This document shows positions 1 through 4,894 of a DNA stretch of 6,888 nucleotides, in pieces. The DNA comes from a bacterium. GTDB taxonomy: Bacteria; Actinomycetota; Acidimicrobiia; Acidimicrobiales; CATQHL01. A program made the translations under genes and the position numbers. The notes beneath the pieces were generated by a model. It saw only the letters and a program-made list of their open reading frames with translations. It made no database searches and had not been told where the DNA came from. The stretch is taken from contig JAPPKQ010000370.1 in NCBI GenBank assembly GCA_028819945.1, forward strand, positions 1 to 6,888, in the 5' to 3' direction. Position 1 is the first letter of the stretch; each line of letters begins with the position of its first letter.

Positions 1-41
1 TCGCCATTGCGTCCGAAGCCGGAATCGATCCTCGGCGGCAC

Positions 42-192
42 AGCGAGATGGCCGGCGGACCGGACCACGTAGCGTTGCCGGGGCGTCGGAGTAGCGACCG
101 ACGTAGAGCAGGGGCGGCGGTACGCCTTGGACTCGGCCACAAACCCGCCGCTCCTGCTCGCCCTGAACTCTAGCACCGGCGGGAGCGCCGAT
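42..192. repeat. Long direct repeat, copy 1
   Basis: This copy aligns with 203-351 at an offset of 161 falling to 159. Bases 70-120 match 231-281 exactly over 51 bases. Bases 145-192 match 304-351 with one mismatch. The outer left part (42-69) and the segment 121-144 are clearly more diverged. Three hairpins can be drawn in each copy: CGTCGG/CCGACG (84-89 with 98-103), a 15-bp stem (106-120 with 145-159) and CGGCG/CGCCG near the right end. The pattern fits a dispersed structured element or a tandem non-coding RNA. It is not a CRISPR array, since there are only two long units. Confidence 0.85.
106..159. other. 15-bp stem-loop in repeat copy 1
   Basis: The left arm GAGCAGGGGCGGCGG (106-120) pairs with CCGCCGCTCCTGCTC (145-159). 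Fourteen pairs are Watson-Crick and one is a G-U wobble in + strand RNA. The loop is 24 bases (121-144). The arms are identical in the second copy while the loop has changed in sequence and length, which suggests the stem is the conserved part. Confidence 0.75.
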
Positions 193-202
193 TACCGCAC
201 AG

Positions 203-351
203 AGCGAGGTGGCCGGAGGACCCCGCCTAGTAGCGTTGCCGGGGCGTCGGAGTAGCGACCGACGTAGAGCAGGGGCGGCGGACAGCCAGGACTCGGCCCT
301 TCACCGCCGCTCCTGCTCGCCCCGAACTCTAGCACCGGCGGGAGCGCCGAT
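203..351. repeat. Long direct repeat, copy 2
   Basis: Second copy of the 42-192 element, 10 bases after the first ends. It keeps the same three hairpins, including CGTCGG/CCGACG at 245-250 and 259-264. It ends 65 bases before the GTG start of the selenoprotein gene, so it could lie in that gene's promoter or leader region. Nothing here shows that the two are functionally linked. Confidence 0.85.
267..318. other. 15-bp stem-loop in repeat copy 2
   Basis: The arms at 267-281 and 304-318 are identical to those in copy 1. The loop is 22 bases (282-303) against 24 in copy 1, and shares only a central GGACTCGGCC core with it. Confidence 0.75.
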
Positions 352-404
352 ATGCGCGCCGGCGGCTGCCGTCCGCCGTACGCTGCGGTGGTGGTGCAGT
401 TGCT

Positions 405-410
405 GGTGGA
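405..410 (+). promoter_or_regulatory. Ribosome binding site for the selenoprotein GTG start
   Basis: GGTGGA lies six bases before the GTG at 417. It supports GTG rather than ATG as the start. The next in-frame ATG is at codon 193, well after the signal peptide and both repeat domains. Confidence 0.6.
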
Positions 411-416
411 TTCGAC

Positions 417-1385
417 GTGAGTTCCGGCTCACTCCGGCGGAGACTCCGCCGCGCGGTCCTGGTGAGCCTGCTGGCCTGGCTGGGCGTGGCCGGCTTGCCT
501 GCCGCCGTCTCGGCCCAGGAGGAGACCGAGCAGCCCGCCGAGCACGCACTCGAGATCAGGATCATCGCGCAGCGCCACGAGGATGGTCGTGTTGAGTTCG
601 TGGTGCAGTTCCGGAACGAGGACGAGCCGTGGAGCCCCTCGGCCGAGCCGCCGCGGCGGTTCCTGCCTCCGGGAGCACCGGCCGACACCTGGCTCTTCAG
701 TTCCGCGTTGACGATCACCGCCAACGCCGGCACTCCCTCCGCTTACGTGGCGGGGGAGGTGCGCGTGGTCGTGCGGCGCCTGGCCGACGATCGCATCGAG
801 TTCGGGTTGCAGACGCGCCTTCCCGGTGAGGCCTGGGGCGATCGGCTCCTGCCGGAGCAGCGCTTCGTCCCCGCGGATGCAGAGGTGGGCCGACGGCTGA
901 ACAGCTCGCCGGTCGCCGTGACGCTCGCCGGCGGCCCCAGCGAGGGCGGCGTGGGCGTCGTGCAGGTCTCCGAGGACGTGCTGGACTTCGACATGATCGA
1001 CGTGCACAGCGGCGAGACGGCGAACATCCGCTCGGTGGTGACCGGCCGGACGCCGCTGCTGTTCTGGCTGTGGAGCCCCTATTGAGGCACCTGCCAGAGC
1101 CACGCTCCGGCCATCGAGCAGTTCGCTCGAGAGAATTCCCACCGCCTCCGGGTCGTCGGCATCGGCTCGACGGGCGACCTGGCGGCGAATCAGGCGTTCG
1201 TCGAGACCTACGGGATCACCTTCACGATGTTGTTGAGTAACTCACCGGCACCGACGAACTACTACCACTTCCCGGCGCCCGCCTGGTCCAGCTTCTGGCT
1301 GCTCGACAACACCGGCCGACGCATCCTCGGCGCCGTCCAGTTCGAGGCCGACCTGGTCAACGAACTGCTCGACCTGCTCTTCTGA
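417..1385 (+). CDS. Exported thioredoxin-fold selenoprotein (UxxC) with two N-terminal repeat domains
   Basis: A probable extracytoplasmic thiol/selenol-disulfide oxidoreductase of 322 residues, read through an in-frame TGA at codon 223. Residues 1-33 form a Sec signal peptide: an RRRLRR n-region, a hydrophobic core at about 13-31, and a VSA|QE cleavage site. Residues 46-100 and 113-169 are two copies of one domain, each with an R(V/I)EF core, a Trp, an RF(L/V)P motif and a closing SS. Residues 190-322 are thioredoxin-like of the TlpA/DsbE type: a strand LLFWLW, the active site WSPY-U-GTC (U223, C226), the helix start QSHAP, then FWLLDNTGR. The usual cis-Pro before that last strand is not evident; the aligned position reads WSS, with a Pro at 288. 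Third-position GC bias continues past the TGA to a normal TGA at 1383. A point nonsense mutation in a Cys codon is the main alternative. The signal peptide and fold are clear; the Sec reading is a strong inference. Confidence 0.75.
1083..1085 (+). other. In-frame UGA read as selenocysteine (residue 223)
   Basis: The TGA occupies the first cysteine position of a thioredoxin CxxC motif, WSPY-TGA-GGC-ACC-TGC. Sec replacing a redox-active Cys in UxxC is the classic selenoprotein signature. Stopping here would cut the fold between the first core strand and the active-site helix. Downstream the frame stays open for 99 codons with recognisable thioredoxin-fold sequence. Confidence 0.75.
1093..1111 (+). 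promoter_or_regulatory. Secondary hairpin directly after the UGA
   Basis: GCC-A-GAGC-CAC-GCTC-C-GGC can form seven pairs around one A/C mismatch with a three-base loop. The loop starts 15 bases after the UGA and contains no G. It therefore fits the bacterial SECIS pattern less well than the neighbouring hairpin, but it may contribute to the structure. Confidence 0.35.
1114..1130 (+). promoter_or_regulatory. Candidate bacterial SECIS element
   Basis: TCGAGC-AGTTC-GCTCGA is a perfect 6-bp stem with a five-base loop. The loop begins 34 bases after the UGA and has G as its second base. As I recall, bacterial SECIS elements sit within the coding sequence downstream of the UGA, with the apical loop roughly 16-37 bases away and a G among the first two loop bases. 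This hairpin meets both criteria. SelB binding is inferred, not shown. Confidence 0.55.
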
Positions 1386-1414
1386 TGGCCCGGCGGGAGT
1401 CGGTCCCCGCGCAA

Positions 1415-1433
1415 CGGTCGCCGACCGCCGGTC
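1415..1433. terminator. Possible bidirectional terminator between convergent genes
   Basis: Overlapping palindromes CGGTC-GCC-GACCG (1415-1427) and GACC-GCC-GGTC (1423-1433) fill most of the 51-base gap between the convergent selenoprotein and VOC genes. There is no U tract, as is common in high-GC actinomycetes. Location is the main argument. Confidence 0.35.
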
Positions 1434-1436
1434 GCT

Positions 1437-1994
1437 TCAGTCGGGGTCGCCCCAGACGGTCTTGGCCGTTGAGTAGACGCCCTGGTCGTAGGAGTACTCG
1501 ATGACGTTGCCGTCGGGATCGTTGAGGGCGCAGATGTAGCCGACAGGCGGCGGCATCTCGGTCGGCGCCATGTTGAGACGCCCTGCCGCCTCGCCGCGCG
1601 CGGCGATCTCGTCGACCGCTTCGAGGGTGGGGAGTTCGATGCCGAGATGGGCGAACGGCTTCAGCAGGCCGAGCCCCTCCTGGCCGCTGCTGGCGAAGAA
1701 CTCGATCAACACCAGGATGAAGGGTCGCTCGGCGGCGTCGGAGTGGCCCAGCCAGGCGCCGTGGCCCAGGGCGTCGGTGCGCTTGTCCAGGAGTTCCATC
1801 GGTGTGAACTTCGTATAGAAGTCGATGGAGGCGTCGATGTCGGCGCACGGCAGTGCCACGTGGGTCCAGCGTGCCGTCGTGGGATGGTCGGAGTAGACGT
1901 CCGGGCGCGTTGCCGCGTCCACCGTGCCGGTCATCCCTGTGGCGGCGCGCGTCTCGGCGGCGCCGCGGGCGAATCCGGACTGCTCTTCACTCAT
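1437..1994 (-). CDS. VOC superfamily protein (glyoxalase/dioxygenase fold), second gene of pair
   Basis: A 185-residue protein of the vicinal oxygen chelate superfamily, whose members bind a divalent metal and act on glyoxalase-, extradiol dioxygenase- or epimerase-type substrates. Residues 41-168 carry the fold: TARWTHVALPCADID with SIDFY, a central HLGIEL strand, and NDPDGNVIEYSYDQG at the end. The likely metal ligands H45, H116 and E166 are all present, so it looks catalytically competent. About 40 hydrophilic residues precede the domain and look disordered. The ATG at 1994 is chosen because GGGAGG lies seven bases upstream; an in-frame ATG at codon 21 has no such site. It follows the other VOC gene by 41 bases on the same strand and is probably co-transcribed with it. 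The substrate is unknown. Confidence 0.85.
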   Translation of the reverse strand: MSEEQSGFARGAAETRAATGMTGTVDAATRPDVYSDHPTTARWTHVALPCADIDASIDFYTKFTPMELLDKRTDALGHGAWLGHSDAAERPFILVLIEFFASSGQEGLGLLKPFAHLGIELPTLEAVDEIAARGEAAGRLNMAPTEMPPPVGYICALNDPDGNVIEYSYDQGVYSTAKTVWGDPD

Positions 1995-2001
1995 CGATTG
2001 T

Positions 2002-2007
2002 CCTCCC
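2002..2007 (-). promoter_or_regulatory. Strong ribosome binding site for the second VOC gene
   Basis: On the minus strand GGGAGG sits seven bases before the ATG at 1994. It fixes that start against longer open reading through the upstream gene in another frame. Confidence 0.8.
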
Positions 2008-2035
2008 TTGTGTGCTCCCGCGGCGGATGCCGGGA

Positions 2036-2524
2036 CTACTCGCTGGTCCAGCCGTCGGGAATCTGCGGGTCGTCCCCGCCCTGGGTCCAGAGGATGAAGG
2101 TGTTGCCCCACGGATCCTCGAAGGCGCAGTTGAAGCCGTTGAACTCCGCCCAGTAGTGATCGCGCCACAACTCGGTGGCGCCGAGGCCGAGAGCCGTGTC
2201 GAGGATGCGGTCGGCGCTGTCGTCGGCGCTGACGAGGATCCACATCCGCTGGCAGCGGCCCTCGGTGCGCAGCGCGCGCGGCTCCGCCCCGCCGGGATCG
2301 GGATGGGGTCGGGCGTTGGCCACATTGTGGATGCCCATGTGCAGGTTGCCGACCCCTGAGGGTTCACCGTCCTTCAGGAACTCGTTGCCCGGCACGATGC
2401 GGTGGAACACGCCCGCGGGACGCCCCTCGACCTCCCAGCCGAAGACCTGCTCGTAGAACCGGGCCGAAGCCTCGGGATCGGTGCTCGGGAAGTCGACGAA
2501 GATCAACGCGTTCGGATAGCCCAT
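2036..2524 (-). CDS. VOC superfamily protein, first gene of pair
   Basis: A 162-residue single-domain VOC protein. It begins with ALIFVDFPSTDPEASARFYE (residues 6-25), a typical first strand and helix, followed by FGWEVE. It contains GNLHMGIHNV (59-68) and ends with FEDPWGNTFILWTQGG (135-150). The usual closing Glu ligand is absent from that last motif, where NTFILW is seen, and the first strand has Asp instead of His. It may therefore bind metal differently or serve a non-catalytic role, unlike its downstream partner, which keeps all three ligands. The ATG at 2524 has GGAAGGT six bases upstream. It is the first gene of a two-gene operon and is transcribed away from the Rieske oxygenase. The substrate cannot be assigned. 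Confidence 0.85.
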   Translation of the reverse strand: MGYPNALIFVDFPSTDPEASARFYEQVFGWEVEGRPAGVFHRIVPGNEFLKDGEPSGVGNLHMGIHNVANARPHPDPGGAEPRALRTEGRCQRMWILVSADDSADRILDTALGLGATELWRDHYWAEFNGFNCAFEDPWGNTFILWTQGGDDPQIPDGWTSE

Positions 2525-2550
2525 GGAATCACCTTCCGGATCGTCTTGCT

Positions 2551-2571
2551 CAGCGGCGCGGTGCGCCGCTG
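2551..2571. promoter_or_regulatory. Perfect 9-bp inverted repeat upstream of the VOC operon
   Basis: CAGCGGCGC-GGT-GCGCCGCTG lies 26 bases upstream of the first VOC start. On the minus strand a TAGCTT (+ strand 2574-2579), resembling an actinobacterial -10 box, sits just before it, so the palindrome would cover the transcription start. That position suits a repressor operator; a leader hairpin is the alternative. No clear -35 box was found. Confidence 0.45.
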
Positions 2572-2718
2572 CAAAGCTAGCAGCGTGGCATGGCCGGCGA
2601 CCCCTGCGGAGGGTGCCTGACCGGGGAAATCAAGCCGGCAGGATCGCCGTCCGTCTTCCTCTGCCGACCCCCGGTGCTCTAGTGTTGACCCAGGACCACC
2701 GGTGGATCGGCATGCCTC

Positions 2719-3723
2719 ATGAGCACGACAGACCTCTTCTGCGACAAGGCCGTTCTGGCGAACGCCTGGTACGCCGTCGCCCGTACCGGCGACGTGGCGC
2801 CCGGCCCGTTGGGGGTGCGCCTGCTGGGGCGGTCCTACGTACTGTGGCGCGACCCGGAGGGGGTCGTGGTGGCGTCGGCGGATCGGTGCCCCCACCGTGA
2901 GGCGCCCTTGTCGGCCGGCACGGTCATCGACGGATGCCTGCAGTGCTGCTACCACGGCTGGCAGTTCGGCGCCGGCGGGCGCTGCGTGCTGGTGCCCTCG
3001 TCCCAACCCGGCGTGCCCGTGCCGCCCCGCGCCCACCTGGAGCCGGTGAGCGCGCAGGAACGCTACGGCCTGGTGTGGATCTGCCCAGGTGTGCCCCGCG
3101 AGGACATCCCGAAGATCCGCCAGGAGGACGATCCTGCGTTCCGTCGCATGAACCCCGACGTGCAGGTCTGGCAGACGTCGGCGACGCGGATGGTGGACAA
3201 CTTCCTGGACATCACCCACTTCCCGTTCGTGCACGCGGGCACCATCGGGGGCGACAGCGACGAGGTCGTCCCCCGAATCGAGCTGGAGCAGTTGGACGAG
3301 AGTTTCTTCGGCTACAGCTACGAGGTGACCGTCAGCAACCCCGAGATCGCCGCGGCAACATCGGGCGTGCAGAGCCCCGGCGCCGTGGCCCGCAAGATGT
3401 CCAGCGGGTTCGCCCTTCCCTTCGCCTGCCGCAGCACCATCGCCTACGAGACCGGCCTCGAGCACATCCTGCTGCTGCTGTCGACGCCGATCGACGACGT
3501 CACGTCGTACTTCATGTTCGTCGTCTGGCGCAACGACGACTTCTCGGTGCCCTCCGACGAGGTGCTCCGCTTCGACCTGGCCATCGGGGCCGAGGACAAG
3601 GCGATGCTCGAGCGCCTCGACGGTGTGCTGCCGCTGGAACTCGCCGGAACCGTCAGCGTGCAGTCCGACAAGCCGTCAGTGGAGTGGCGCCGCCGCTTCG
3701 CCGCCCTCCTCGCCGGCGACTAG
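2719..3723 (+). CDS. Rieske non-heme iron oxygenase, oxygenase component
   Basis: A 334-residue aromatic-ring-hydroxylating or O-demethylating type oxygenase, closest in layout to the VanA/dicamba-monooxygenase group. It would insert oxygen using electrons from a separate reductase or ferredoxin, which is not in this window. The N-terminal Rieske [2Fe-2S] domain shows CPH (C57, H59) and CCYHGW (C76, H79). The catalytic domain has the mononuclear iron motif NFLDITHFPFVH (residues 161-172), giving H167 and H172 with D164 as the bridging Asp. The third iron ligand is probably D293 in GAEDKAMLE. The C-terminal segment SDKPSVEWRRRF is typical of the family. C73 lies near the cluster and C77 is next to a ligand, which is uncommon. 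Start ATG 2719: the nearest SD-like GGTGGA is 12 bases away, so initiation may be weak. The substrate is unknown. Confidence 0.9.
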   Translation: MSTTDLFCDKAVLANAWYAVARTGDVAPGPLGVRLLGRSYVLWRDPEGVVVASADRCPHREAPLSAGTVIDGCLQCCYHGWQFGAGGRCVLVPSSQPGVPVPPRAHLEPVSAQERYGLVWICPGVPREDIPKIRQEDDPAFRRMNPDVQVWQTSATRMVDNFLDITHFPFVHAGTIGGDSDEVVPRIELEQLDESFFGYSYEVTVSNPEIAAATSGVQSPGAVARKMSSGFALPFACRSTIAYETGLEHILLLLSTPIDDVTSYFMFVVWRNDDFSVPSDEVLRFDLAIGAEDKAMLERLDGVLPLELAGTVSVQSDKPSVEWRRRFAALLAGD

Positions 3724-3736
3724 CGCCTCGCCACCT

Positions 3737-3778
3737 CGGTAACCGTCCGGTCCTCGCCGGTAGCCGTCCGGTCCTCGC
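3737..3778. repeat. Two tandem 21-bp units
   Basis: CGGTAACCGTCCGGTCCTCGC at 3737-3757 is repeated at 3758-3778 with a single change (A to G at the sixth base). It lies just after the Rieske stop codon in a convergent gap. It looks like a local duplication; no function is apparent. Confidence 0.8.
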
Positions 3779-3798
3779 CCTCGTTCGGCTCCCACACC

Positions 3799-3825
3799 GT
3801 CATTCCGGCGAAGGCCGGAATCCGG
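3799..3825. repeat. Palindromic intergenic repeat, copy A
   Basis: Arms ATTCCGGC (3802-3809) and GCCGGAAT (3814-3821) surround a GAAG loop, with flanks GTC and CCGG. The same unit recurs at 4755-4806 and 6233-6259. It lies between convergent genes, so it may also act as a terminator hairpin for both. It resembles widespread dispersed REP/MITE-like elements. Confidence 0.85.
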
Positions 3826-3843
3826 TCGCGCTAGCGATTCCCG

Positions 3844-4671
3844 TCAGGGCATGTAGCCGAGGCCGTCGAGGATCCGCCCGGCTGCCTCCAGGTCGCCCTC
3901 CAGGCTGACGAGGCCGGCGCTGAGCGCCGCCCCGCCGGCGATGCGGCCGCCGGCCAGGCGTGTGTAGGTGTGGGCGTCGGTGCGCAAGATGATCGTGGGC
4001 CCGGCGTCGCCGTCGAAGCCTTCGACCAGACGCCCGCGGCGCTCGGCGACCTGCACCCGCCAGCTGCGGGCCGCGGGGCCGGTCAACTCGATCAGCACCC
4101 GGGCCCCGTCGGGCGCCCGTCCCAGCTTGGCGACCGCGAAGCCCACCGCGAAGGCGAACTCGTCGAGGACCATCTCCACCACCGGACCGCTCACGTGCCC
4201 CGACCGGCCCACGGCGCCGCGGATGTCCTGCTCGTGCACCCAGCAGTCCAATGTCCTGATCCGCATGAACCGCCCGTAGGTGTCGGTGCCGGCGGGTGTC
4301 CAGGACTCGGCGTCGAAGTCGGCCTGCGTCATGTCGGCGAGCGCCTCCAGGCGGGCCTCGGCGACCTCACCGAACTCCGCCAGCACGGCGGCGGGCGACC
4401 ACGGGCGGCGCGCCGCGATCCACAGCTCGTTGATCCGCCCGATCTCGTTGTGCACGTGTGGGACGTCGCCGACGTCGATCTCCGGCGCCGGATCCCCGAG
4501 CAGCATCCGCTCGGTGCCGATGATGTGGCTGAGGTTGTCCTGCACGCTCCAGCCGGGGCAGTCGGTGGGCGCCGCCCACTCGGCGTCGCTCAGCGCCGCG
4601 CACAACTCGGCGATGGCCTGCCACTCGGCCGCCAGGGCGGCGACGGCGCTGTCCCGGTTGACGGTGACCAT
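3844..4671 (-). CDS. Maleylpyruvate isomerase family mycothiol-dependent enzyme (DinB fold)
   Basis: A 275-residue member of the mycothiol-dependent maleylpyruvate isomerase-like group, cytoplasmic metalloenzymes that use mycothiol as the thiol cofactor. Residues 1-155 are the DinB-like four-helix domain, with the family signature PTDCPGWSVQDNLSHI (35-50) and RTLDCWVHEQDIRGAVGR (139-156). By comparison with the characterised isomerase, the metal ligands would be H49, D142 and H146, with Asp where that enzyme has Glu. Residues from about 165 to 272 form the C-terminal sterol-carrier-like domain (LIELTGPAARSWRVQV, then LRTDAHTYTRLAGGRI). The ATG at 4671 has AGGAG five bases upstream. It faces the Rieske gene convergently and the dehydrogenase divergently. 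The family is very large in actinomycetes and most members have unknown substrates, so maleylpyruvate itself is not implied. Confidence 0.85.
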   Translation of the reverse strand: MVTVNRDSAVAALAAEWQAIAELCAALSDAEWAAPTDCPGWSVQDNLSHIIGTERMLLGDPAPEIDVGDVPHVHNEIGRINELWIAARRPWSPAAVLAEFGEVAEARLEALADMTQADFDAESWTPAGTDTYGRFMRIRTLDCWVHEQDIRGAVGRSGHVSGPVVEMVLDEFAFAVGFAVAKLGRAPDGARVLIELTGPAARSWRVQVAERRGRLVEGFDGDAGPTIILRTDAHTYTRLAGGRIAGGAALSAGLVSLEGDLEAAGRILDGLGYMP

Positions 4672-4701
4672 GGAGTCTCCTGGGCTCGAGGGGGCGCGGC
4701 C

Positions 4702-4707
4702 ACGCTA
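4702..4707 (-). promoter_or_regulatory. Possible -10 box for the DinB-fold gene
   Basis: On the minus strand TAGCGT (TANNNT type) lies 30 bases before the ATG at 4671. It would give a leader of roughly 24 bases containing the ribosome binding site. No convincing -35 box is visible. Confidence 0.3.
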
Positions 4708-4754
4708 CCAGCGCCGCGGCGGGCGACTGGAGCCACGCGGGCCAGCGGTTCCCC

Positions 4755-4806
4755 GTCATTCCGGCGAAGAGCCTGCCCCGGACTTGATCCGGGGCCGGAA
4801 TCCAGG
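4755..4806. repeat. Palindromic intergenic repeat, copy B (long form)
   Basis: This copy has the same outer arms, ATTCCGGC (4758-4765) and GCCGGAAT (4794-4801), as the short copies. It has a longer interior carrying a second palindrome, CCCCGGA (4776-4782) with TCCGGGG (4788-4794). The result is a two-tier hairpin. It lies between divergent genes, which makes a terminator role less likely here and a mobile or dispersed repeat more likely. Confidence 0.85.
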
Positions 4807-4810
4807 TGGA

Positions 4811-4848
4811 TGGCACCGGCGTGCCAGGACCGCGGATTGCGTGACGCA
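4811..4848. promoter_or_regulatory. Two operator-like palindromes upstream of the acyl-CoA dehydrogenase
   Basis: TGGCAC-CGGC-GTGCCA (4811-4826) and TGCGT-G-ACGCA (4838-4848) are perfect inverted repeats 47 to 84 bases before the ATG at 4895. A TAGCCT at 4853-4858 could be a -10 box just after them. Binding by a local regulator is plausible, but none is encoded in the window. Confidence 0.35.
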
Positions 4849-4894
4849 CTCCTAGCCTGAACGCCGCAGCAGACCGGCGACCGGCGGGGAGAAC

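Larger units (their letters stand above)
1..416. other. Non-coding region dominated by a duplicated structured repeat
   Basis: I see no convincing gene in this stretch. Open frames here cross the repeats without recognisable protein motifs. It holds two long direct repeats (42-192 and 203-351). The last 65 bases lead into the selenoprotein gene and include a small hairpin with arms CGGCGG (360-365) and CCGCCG (373-378), followed by the ribosome binding site. Bases 11-30 resemble the right half of the palindromic intergenic element found three times further on, but only weakly. The end of an upstream gene is not visible. Confidence 0.6.

Noticed and set aside
1..30. Possible further copy of the palindromic repeat and a minus-strand ATG at 5-7
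   Set aside because: Only about half of the palindrome resembles the other copies, and the ATG leaves just two codons in the window, so neither can be supported.
42..351. CRISPR array
   Set aside because: There are only two units of about 150 bases separated by 10 bases, without spacers of regular length.
209..595. Plus-strand open frame across the second repeat and the start of the selenoprotein gene
   Set aside because: Arg/Pro-rich translation typical of an off-frame reading of high-GC DNA; it overlaps the better-supported gene and has no recognisable motif.
417..1085. Simple 222-residue gene ending at the TGA
   Set aside because: It would end at the active site between the first core strand and helix of a thioredoxin fold, while the same frame continues with the rest of that fold.
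429..1142. Long minus-strand open frame opposite the selenoprotein gene
   Set aside because: No protein-family motif and low-complexity composition. The plus strand has a signal peptide, repeat domains and a thioredoxin fold.
2680..2690. TAGTGT and TTGACC as promoter boxes for the Rieske gene
   Set aside because: They overlap and neither has a partner box at an acceptable distance, so I do not call a promoter.
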